From Calvatia gigantea (lineage: Eukaryota; Basidiomycota; Agaricomycetes; Agaricales; Lycoperdaceae): a DNA stretch of 64,000 bases. The stretch is from NCBI GenBank assembly GCA_025093985.1, contig JACAAK010000020.1:1-64000 (forward strand), in the 5' to 3' direction. A program made the position numbers and the translations under genes. Under the pieces are notes generated by a model. That model made no database searches and had not been told where the DNA came from. It saw only the letters and a list, made by a program, of their open reading frames with translations. Positions 56,541 through 64,000 of the stretch are shown here, one piece after another (positions within the stretch are counted from its first letter, which is position 1; each line of letters opens with the position of its first letter).

Positions 56541-59500
56541 GGCAATGAGTGGAATGTGCACCCTTATTGCAAAATGTAAATAAGTTTAGTGTGCTACCAA
56601 TAGACCCAATACATGACCCTCCACTCTCACCTGCACCTAAACTGAAAGCCACATTATAGAAAACCCCCTCAATACCTTGCTATCCTAGATAGGAAAAGTG
56701 CCTCCCATCCAAACCTGTTATAGCCATACTGGACCAGTGTAGAACTTTACTCATGCTTCAGGTGAAACTGGAGACCACAGACACAGTGGAATGCCACAAA
56801 GTATGCGCTCTTGTGGATAGTGGTGCAACAGGTTCTTTCATTGACTGAGACTATATACAGACCAACAAACTCAACATCTGCATGCTCTTCTGTCTGCTCA
56901 CAGTCTACAATGTCAATGGCTCAGGAAATAAGGCTGGTCAGATAATGGAGGTTATAGACATCATCCTTCACTACTACAACCACTTGGAATACTCCCTACT
57001 CACAGTTACCAGACTTGGCCACCAAGACTTGCTGCTCAGATACACTTGGCTCAAACAACATAACCCTAACATCAACTGGCAGATAGGTAAAGTCAAAATG
57101 TTCTGCTGTCCATCCAAGTGTGAAGAGTACAAAGTTGAAGCCAAAGCTGAGGCCCGTGCCTGCTGTCTCCAGACCCAATGCATCTACATATGCACCCTAG
57201 GCTTGTTCCTGGCCTTGGTAGAAGAAATGGAAGAGGAAGACAATTCACCCACACTGCCACCCACTCCTGCAGATCTTTATAAGAATGATGACTGTATTTT
57301 CACTATCAACCACTTTTCCTGTCCAGAAGAGATCTACACAATGGACACAACCTCCCAGTGGCTAGCTGAAGCTTTCTACTGCAACTCTCAGTTACCCAAC
57401 TCACCCATTAGGTTTAGAGAAATTGTCCCCTCCTACCTCCATGACTTTGAAGCTGTGTTCATCAAGGAGTCCTTCAACACACTGCCTGAGTATTGACTAT
57501 GGAATCACACAATTGAGCTCATCCCAGGTGCTGACCTGAAAGGCTGCAAGGTTTACCTGCTCTCACCCATGGAACAGTTGCAGCTGGATGAATTTATCCA
57601 GGAGAACCTCTCATCTAGCCATATCTGCTGCTCCAAGTCCCCTATGGCCTTGCCCATCTTCTTCATCAAGAAGAAGGATGAATCCCTTCACCTTGTCCAA
57701 GACTACCACATCCTCAATGCCATTATGGTGAAGAACAAGTATCCTCTCCTGCTCATATCTGAACTCATTACACAACTTTGTAGAGCCAAGTACTTCACCA
57801 AGCTAGACATTTGCTAGGGATTCACCAATGTGTGGATTAAGCCAGGTGATGAGTGGAAGGCTGTGTTTCGGACAAACTGTGGATTATTTGAGTCATTAGT
57901 CATATTCTTTGGCCTCACCAACAGCCCTGCCACATTCCAGACAATGATGAACAACATCTTCCATGAACTCATTATGGAGGGCATCATGGTGGTATATATG
58001 GACAATATCCTGATCTTCACCAAGATGATTGAAGAGCACCAGGAGGTTACCCACTGGGTCTTACAGATTCTTAAGCAGCACAAGCTTTTTCTTAAACCCA
58101 AAAAGTGCAAGTTTGAAAAAACCCACACTGAGTACCTTGGCCTCATCATATTGGAGAATAATGTAGAGATGGACCTGGTCAAGGTTGCAGGAGTACAAGA
58201 CTGGTCCACTCTAGCTGATGTGGGGGAAATGCAGGTATTCCTTGGGTTCATTAACTTCTATTACTGCTTTATCTGTGACTTCTCCCATGTAGCCCACCCA
58301 CTCTTTGACCTTATTAAAGTGAATGTCAAGTGGAAATGGGGCCCTGCAGAGGAAGCAGCCTTCTAGGCACTCAAGGATACAGTCACCTCCTCCTCCATAC
58401 TCCTCTCACCTGATGACTTTACTCCCTTCTGCATTGAGGCAGACAGCTCAGACTTTGTAATGGGCATGGTTCTTTCCCAGAAAGTGGCAGACTCGGATCA
58501 GTGGCACCCAGTGGTGTTTTACTCAAAGTCCCTTTCAGTGGTCAAATGAAACTATGAGATCCATGACAAAGAGATGTTGGCAATTATCCATGTATTAGAG
58601 GAGTGGAGACACTTCCTCAAAGGCATGCACCACCAAGTGGAAATCTGGACAGACCACAAGAACCTCAAGTACTTCATGTCCGCAAAGAAACTCAACCACC
58701 ACCAAGCCCATTGGTCCCTTGTACTCTTCCACTTTGACTTCTGCCTCCATCATTGCCCTAGCCATACCATGGGGAAACCCAATGTATGTTCCTGAAGAGC
58801 AGACCATGGTACAGGAGCCTATGACAATGAGGACATCACCCTCCTTCCCACTGGACTCTTTGCCATTTGTGCACTTGAGGGAATTTCAATGGAAAGAGAG
58901 AAGCAGCTCCTGTTGAAGGATATCTGCTATGGAAACTGGGCAGGTGAACAAGAGGAGGCAGTTGCTAAAGCTGTATGGGAACTCAAGCAGTTGTCAACCA
59001 AGACAGTAAGGAGTGCAGAATGGGCAGAGCAAAATGGTCTACTCCTGTTCTAAAGGAAGATCTATGTTCCAATAGGTTCTGACCTCAGATGGCGGATAGT
59101 GGCTCTCCATCACAACATGAAGATTGTAGGTCATGCTGGACAGTGGAAAACACTAGAACTCATCTCCTATAATTACTAGTGGCCCAAAATGGCTCAATAC
59201 ATCAGTCAGTACATCTTTACTTGCAATCTCTGCATGTGCACCAAGCCTATCTGTCAGCTACCACAAGGAGAACTTCACCTGCTCCCCATCCCTGAGGCTC
59301 ACTGGGATATGCTCAGTGTAGACTTTGTAGTCAAACTTCCAGAATCTGCAGGTTATGACACTATCATGGCAGTAGTGGACTCTATCTCCAAACAAGCTCA
59401 CTTCATCCTGACCCACACCATTATCTCAGCTGAGGGAACCACACAGCTCTTCCTCCACAATGTCTGGAAGCTCCATGGACTCCCCAACACTGTTGTTTCA

Positions 59501-59698
59501 GATTGTGGACCACAGTTTGTTACCACATTTACAAAGGAGCTCTGCCAGCTCTTGGGAATCAAGATAGCTACCTCAACTGCCTGGCATCTGCAGACCAATG
59601 GGCAGACAGAACAGGTGAACCAGGAACTTAATTAGTACCTCCACCTCTTCATAAATAAGCAACAGAACAACTGGCATGACCTCCTCCCACTCACTGAA
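56541..59698 (+). pseudogene. Element H pol: protease, RT, RNase H, first part of integrase
   Basis: Protease: LVDSGATGSFID near 56812, then LGHQDLLLRYTWLKQHNPNINW. RT: 57569-58360 with YMDN for YMDD near 58000 and LGFINFYYCFI. RNase H: 58440-58700 (EADSSDFVMG, YEIHDKEMLAI, WTDHKNLKYFM). The integrase zinc domain is at 59110-59250 and the core at 59320-59620 with VDFVVKLPES, SDCGPQF, QTEQVNQE. It is close to F and J. Stops at 57495, 57817, 58363, 58548, 58793, 59051, 59176 and 59633. Confidence 0.85.
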
Positions 59699-60079
59699 CT
59701 AGGTTAGATTCTGTGCCTTCGGTACAGGCCATACTTTAGTTCTTTTAGTTATTTTAATCTTTACAGTTATTCAACTCACAGTTTAACTTCATTAGTTTTT
59801 CTCTTAGGATTACATCCATTTTTAGAGTACATATTCTACATAAAATATGACAAGTTAATTACATACAGAATTGGTTACAACATCCAAATTATACTTTGTC
59901 ATTGTAATTTTTATTATTATTTTTCTTTATCTTTGTATTTTACTCTAAACATCCATGTAATACTAACACAAAATTTAATGCACTTACACTATAACTTCAA
60001 TAACTTTAAAAATAAGAGTAACTGAGAACACAAAACTACTGTCCATACTGAAGTACCACCTGTGCCAATATAATTACCT

Positions 60080-60440
60080 TATCAGCCTTGTTATCAGTTA
60101 GTTATCAGCCTATGTCAATCTACTTTGTTTTTCAATCAGCCTATATTGATGTATAGAGTTACCTTATCAGCTAGTGTTAGCCAACTTGATTTCATTATCA
60201 GTTTATCATCAGTTGCTATCTTACTGTCAGTAAATCCTTATCTACTATCAGTCTCAGTCTACTCAGTTTTATAATCAGCCTATGTTATATTATCCTTATT
60301 TGCTATCAATCCATGTCAGTCTACTTAGTTTTATAATCAGCCTATATTATATTATCCTTATCTGCTATTAGCCAGTGTTAGTCTACTCAATTTTATAATT
60401 AGCCCATGTTATTAGATTCATATCTTAGTGTTATCAATTC
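60080..60440 (-). repeat. Minisatellite block of Helitron-L, left part
   Basis: Diverged units of TTATCAG / TATCAGTCTA type, the reverse complement of the 34-kb array. A sub-period near 69 bp is visible around 60255-60400. Confidence 0.7.
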
Positions 60441-60483
60441 CCCCAACTGTAACCTGACCAGTGTATATATGAATGTATCTCTC

Positions 60484-60791
60484 TGTTGTAGATTTCACAG
60501 TCCCCATCACACCACTATACTTATCTCTGTTTCATATCCACCATGCACCTGTTTCACCTATCTTAGTCCCAGCAATCTCTGAGCCTTGACTCATATGCTA
60601 TCACACCATTGTCACCAGACATTTCACATAGTAACTCTATCCATTCAACTGGATAACCTTCTTGTATTTAAGTATACATACATCCTCCTGTATTCAGTAT
60701 ACTTAACCACCTTTAGTTCCTCTTTCCTTACTTGCCCTCAAGTCTTAGCCTAAGTTGCAATCTGAGATTCCACCCGACTAAGGTTGTAACA
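60484..60791 (+). repeat. A-family solo LTR
   Basis: A 308-bp unit, TGTTGTAG..GTAACA, with TATTTAAG and TATACTTAACCACC inside. CTCTC precedes and CTTTC follows, a target duplication with one C-to-T change. It lies inside the Helitron-L minisatellite. The rest of the element was probably lost by LTR-LTR recombination. Confidence 0.9.
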
Positions 60792-60849
60792 CTTTCTCCT
60801 AATACTGTGTCCCTAAGAATACTTCCCAAGTGGTTGTTCTAGAAGTGTT

Positions 60850-61214
60850 GGAATCATCAGTATTAGCCAAGTTAATCTTATTATCAGTTGTTATCAGTAC
60901 ATCTTTATCTACTATCAGTCTATACCAACCTACTCAACTTTATTATCAGTCAATGTTAACTTTCATAGTCACCTTATCAGCAATGTTAGCTGAGTTAGTC
61001 TTGTTATCAGTTTTTATCAGTACATCCTTATCTGCTATCAGTCCATGCCAATCTAGTTAACTTCATTATCAGTCAATGTTAACTTCTATAATCACCTTAT
61101 CAGCTAGTGTTAGCCAAGTTAATCTCATTATCAGTTGTTATCTTACTATCAGTCCATTCTTATCTACTATACCAATTTACTCAGTTTTATTATCAGTCTA
61201 TGTTAATGTATAAT
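60850..61214 (-). repeat. Minisatellite block of Helitron-L, right part
   Basis: It continues the array with units of about 130 bp (TTATCAG-TTGTTATC and GTTAACTT words), up to the Tc1 target TA at 61215-61216. Confidence 0.7.
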
Positions 61215-61216
61215 TA

Positions 61217-61428
61217 CAGTAAGGGACAAAACCGTTCCAATGTTTTGAACTTCTCAGAAGATCAGCTCATATCTCAAGGACTACTGTGGCTGTGCACTTC
61301 CTAATTTAATTGTAGATAGTCCAGTATCTTATCTAATCATATGCAAAGTATGATTATGTAATCCTTTGTTTTAGGGGAGTTATTAATTAATTAATATTTT
61401 AAGTGCATTGGAACAGTTTTGTCCCTCT
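61217..61428 (+). repeat. Tc1 terminal inverted repeat, left
   Basis: The outer end has GGGACAAAACCGTTCCAATG and the inner end has CATTGGAACAGTTTTGTCCC, so each terminal repeat is itself bounded by a 20-bp inverted pair. The partner is 62610-62821. Confidence 0.9.
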
Positions 61429-61493
61429 TGAAATTTATATACAAAATGGGTATTCTAGTACCTGGTATAAGCTCCCTTGGCCTGTAAAACTGC

Positions 61494-62528
61494 CTAGACC
61501 CTCCTAGGCATACTCTCTATCAGATTCTGACACACTTCTGGTTCTATGTCATCCCACTCCTTTTGTATCCTCTCCCATAGGGTATTCATGCTATCAGGAG
61601 GAGTATCATACTCTCCCAGCTTATTCTTGAGGTGAGTCCAGAGATGTTCAATGGGATTAAGGTCTGGAGACTGTGGGGGCCATACCATAACCTCCAATTC
61701 AGACTCATCTAGCCAGTTTGTAGCCTTTTTGCTCTTGTGTTTGGGGTCATTGTCCTGTTGGAAGACCATATCCTCCTCATTCTTCCCATACCACCTGATG
61801 CTCCTCTTTAGTTCATCCCCCAAAATTTGAACATAAAGGTCAGCATCCATCTTCCCTTCAATTTTAGTGGCAAACCCCACTCCATCCCACAGCATACAAC
61901 CCCAGATCATCACATTTCCTCCACCAAACTTGACTGTTCCCTCAACCAATCTATCATTCAGCCCCTCTCCTGCCTTTTTCCATACCCAAACCCTTCCATC
62001 TGATCCAAACCGATTGATTTTGGACTCATCTGTCCAAATAACCCTCTTCCAGTCCTCCAGGGTCCAGTTAACATGTGCTTCTGCCCACTCCAACCTTTTC
62101 CTCCTATGGACAGCAGTAAGTTTAGGTCGTTTCCGCTTGACTACAGCCTTCATTCCAGCTCCTCTGAGTGCCCTGCGCACTGTTTTGGTGGATACAGGCT
62201 GGGCAATAACATTTTGAAGTGATTTGGTGACTTGGGAGGCATTGTCAGCCTTGCGAGAGGTGATGAGGCGAACAGAATAGTGGATATCAGAGGGAGAAAG
62301 TTTAGATGGGCGGCCACCAACAGATTTGGAAAGTGTTGATCTATGTTTGGAGCGAATCCTAGAAATAGTACTGACTCCCAGACCAGTAATAGAAGCAATA
62401 TGATGAGCAGATTTCCCTTGGTCCAGGTAAGAGAGGACTCTATTGGTCTGAGTAGAGGAAAGAGAGCGCATATAGTTGTAAAGGTATAGTGGGGGAGTTA
62501 ATTTGCACCTGAGAATAAGCACATCCAT
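61494..62528 (-). CDS. Tc1-like DD34E transposase, missing its last residues
   Basis: The frame has 344 codons. An N-terminal paired-like helix-turn-helix region (residues 20-130, with GRPSKLS as the GRPR-like hook) precedes the DDE core: WTDESK, then FQQDNDPKHKS, then SPDLNPIEHLW. There are 34 residues between the second Asp and the Glu. TAG at 61494 replaces what looks like CAG, since the frame continues through QAKGAYTRY to a TAG at 61455, the usual Tc1 end; 13 residues are lost. The start may be Met20 (62471), where similarity to the family begins. It cuts and pastes the element at TA sites. Confidence 0.9.
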   Translation of the reverse strand: MDVLILRCKLTPPLYLYNYMRSLSSTQTNRVLSYLDQGKSAHHIASITGLGVSTISRIRSKHRSTLSKSVGGRPSKLSPSDIHYSVRLITSRKADNASQVTKSLQNVIAQPVSTKTVRRALRGAGMKAVVKRKRPKLTAVHRRKRLEWAEAHVNWTLEDWKRVIWTDESKINRFGSDGRVWVWKKAGEGLNDRLVEGTVKFGGGNVMIWGCMLWDGVGFATKIEGKMDADLYVQILGDELKRSIRWYGKNEEDMVFQQDNDPKHKSKKATNWLDESELEVMVWPPQSPDLNPIEHLWTHLKNKLGEYDTPPDSMNTLWERIQKEWDDIEPEVCQNLIESMPRRV

Positions 62529-62609
62529 TTATACATCACCCTACATGGTCACATGATTTTATTTGTATTTATTTGATTGCAATAAACGAAGTCATGTGCT
62601 CAGAATTTG

Positions 62610-62821
62610 AGAGGGACAAAACTGTTCCAATGTACTTAAAATATTAATTAATTAATAACTCCCCCAAAACAAAGGATTACATAATCATACTTTGCATATG
62701 ATTAGATAAGATACTGGACTATCTACAATTAAATTAGGAAGTGCACAGCCACAGTAGTCCTTGAGTTATGAGCTGATCTTCTGAAAAGTTCAAAACATTG
62801 GAACGGTTTTGTCCCTTACTG
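62610..62821 (-). repeat. Tc1 terminal inverted repeat, right
   Basis: Reverse complement of 61217-61428 with only a few differences, including the same inner and outer 20-bp sites. Confidence 0.9.
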
Positions 62822-62823
62822 TA

Positions 62824-63113
62824 TCTTATCAACAATGTTTGGCCAAACTGATAATCTGGCCAGCCTTCAGACATTAGAGAGTAGAAGAATGGACAGTGGG
62901 AAGTTTTTTGCTTTGTAAGTTCTGACAAATGCTGTGCTATTTGGGCAGCTCAGGATAAGAGAGTGAGAGGAAGGCTTATAAATGCTTAGTCAGAGCTGAC
63001 AAATCTTAGTCAGCAGTAGCACAGGATTACCAATTCTGACAAATACTGACTAAAATTTGTCAGCACACCCCCCAAATACCTCCCAGACACCCTATTATCC
63101 CACTCTATATAGA
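62824..63113 (-). other. 5' end region of Helitron-L
   Basis: Reverse complement of the first part of Helitron-2 (33569-33900), with the CTGACAAATTTTAGTCAG and TTTGTCAGAATTGG subterminal words. No gene. Confidence 0.8.
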
Positions 63114-64000
63114 CTAGGCCAGATTCCATGCCTTCAGCATGGGTAGTACTTTAGTCTTTTTAGTTATTTTAATTCTTACAGTTATTCAGGTTGCAGTTTA
63201 AGTTCATTAATTTTTCTCTTAGTATTAAATTACATCCAGAGTAAGAGTCCAGTCATTTTTATAAACAATTCAAAAACAATCAATTATCATTCTACAAACT
63301 ACAATTCCCATATCCTAACTAACCAGCTATATTAATCTTCAGAGTCAGCTTTATCATTTAGTATTAGTTAACTTAATCTCATTATCACTTTATTATCACT
63401 TGTTATCTCACTATCAGTACATTCTTATCTGCTATCAGCCTGTACTAATCTACTTAACCAAATTATTAGCCTGTATTAATCTATGTAATTATTTTATCAG
63501 CTAATGTCAGCCAAGGTAATTTCATTATTACTTGTTATCTTACTATCAGTAAATCAGTAAATCCTTCTCTACTATCAGCCTATGTCAATCTACTCAATTA
63601 GCCAGTATTTGCCAAGTTAATCTCATTATCACTTGTTATCTTACTATCAGTACATCCTTATCTGCTATCAGTCTATGTCAATCTACTCAACCAAATTATT
63701 AGCCTGTATTAATCTATGTAATTACTTTATTAGCCAGTGTCAGCCAAGTTAATTTCATTATCATTTATCTTGATCTCTCCAGTTAGGTTATCAGTTTACC
63801 CAGTTATATTATCAGTTATCTTACTATCAGTAAATCCTTATTTATTATCAGCCTGTCTCAATCTACTCAATTTTATGATCAGTCTATGTTATTTTCCATA
63901 ATTACCTTATCACTCTTGTTATCAGTTATTATCTTACTATCAGTGTCTTTATCTTATATACCTTGTTATCAGTCTGTGTTGATGTATAGTATTATCTTAT
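63114..64000 (-). mobile_element. Helitron-R 3' end, runs off the window
   Basis: The CTAG end is at 63114-63117, eight bases from a hairpin (63126-63142, CCATGC/GCATGG). Its sequence matches the last 200 bp of Helitron-2 (reversed). The minisatellite follows from 63350. The 5' end is not seen. It abuts the start of Helitron-L without a spacer. Confidence 0.85.
63350..64000 (-). repeat. Minisatellite of Helitron-R
   Basis: TTATCACTTGTTATCTTACTATCAG-type units repeat at intervals of roughly 100-130 bp, the reverse of the 34-kb array, to the window end. Confidence 0.75.

Larger units (their letters stand above)
54899..59698 (+). mobile_element. Element H: Ty3/gypsy with 5' LTR, interrupted by Helitrons
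   Basis: 5' LTR, leader, gag, protease, RT, RNase H and integrase follow in order. Integrase stops at 59698 at a Helitron end. By comparison with F the next host bases should be TTCCAACA, so the Helitrons lie between A and T. The remainder of H is beyond the window. CpG-poor with frequent stops. Confidence 0.9.
61217..62821 (-). mobile_element. Tc1-like DNA transposon, nearly intact
   Basis: It is 1605 bp, starting CAGTAAGGG and ending CCCTTACTG, flanked by TA (61215-61216, 62822-62823). Terminal inverted repeats are about 212 bp (61217-61428, 62610-62821) and almost identical. Helitron-2 at about 33895-33935 is the same sequence without the insert and has one TA. One transposase gene lies between the repeats. 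Confidence 0.95.
59699..63113 (-). mobile_element. Helitron-L, non-autonomous, carrying a solo LTR and a Tc1 element
   Basis: Read on the minus strand it starts TCTATATAGAGTGGG at 63113 and ends with a hairpin (59711-59727) and CTAG at 59699-59702. Its first 150 bp match Helitron-1 and Helitron-2, and its interior matches the Helitron-2 minisatellite. The hairpin stem differs in sequence from that of Helitron-2 (CTGTGCC/GGTACAG against CCATGCC/GGCATGG) but still pairs, with one G-T. Confidence 0.9.

Noticed and set aside
61867..62217. Plus-strand 116-codon frame inside the Tc1 element
   Set aside because: Antisense of the well-defined DD34E transposase.

Overview
This window is a graveyard of nested transposable elements with no recognisable host gene. 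The retrotransposon families (chromodomain Ty3/gypsy pol genes, a second gypsy lineage with a DUF4100-like gag/protease and no chromodomain, a PIF1-type Helitron, a DD34E Tc1-like element) and the short GT-AG introns point to a TE-rich filamentous fungus, most likely an Agaricomycete (Basidiomycota). That assignment is inference from family resemblance. Names A, B, E, F, H, J and K are local to this report.

Layout. 1-14.4 kb: minus-strand gypsy element B (gag at 12.2-12.8 and 5.6-6.6 kb, protease, RT, RNase H and integrase down to 0.76 kb), split in its gag by plus-strand element A1 (6573-12161, target duplication TAATC). 14.4-19.8 kb: minus-strand scraps, namely an A-family LTR plus gag start, a probable Copia integrase scrap, the gag and LTR of gypsy element E, and about 2.4 kb of unassigned CpG-poor DNA. 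19.8-26.2 kb: minus-strand A2, old and full length. 26.2-36.4 kb: plus-strand gypsy F, interrupted in its chromodomain region by two head-to-tail Helitrons (27328-33568 autonomous but decayed; 33569-35654 non-autonomous). 36.4-37.75 kb: RT/RNase H scrap of sister element J. 37.75-54.37 kb: gypsy K, carrying two more A-family insertions, A3 (38653-44237, minus, GAAAT) and A4 (45348-51751, plus, ACTAC). 54.37-54.9 kb: a repeat shared with 13.5-14.0 kb. 54.9-59.7 kb: gypsy H with its 5' LTR. It is interrupted in integrase by a second head-to-tail Helitron pair on the minus strand (59699-63113, and 63114 to beyond the window), the first of which carries an A-family solo LTR and a Tc1-like element.

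Most nesting can be checked internally. Removing A1, A3, A4 or the left Helitron pair rejoins an open host reading frame. The left non-autonomous Helitron supplies the empty site for the Tc1-like element.

The most interesting points: (1) the A family has a third gene after pol, about 330 codons, in the same frame as pol and always starting two codons after the pol stop codon in all four copies; (2) the A and H families both show the sequence signature of Tf1-type self-primed reverse transcription; (3) A1 and A3 share one 0.8-kb protease deletion and at least five premature stops but have different target duplications, so a defective lineage was itself copied; (4) both Helitron pairs are joined exactly CTAG|TC; (5) element B is strongly enriched in TTAGAT/TTAGCT words. 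Copies fall into CpG-containing (A1, A3, B) and CpG-exhausted (A2, A4, F, H, K, Helitrons) classes, consistent with decay by deamination of methylated CpG.
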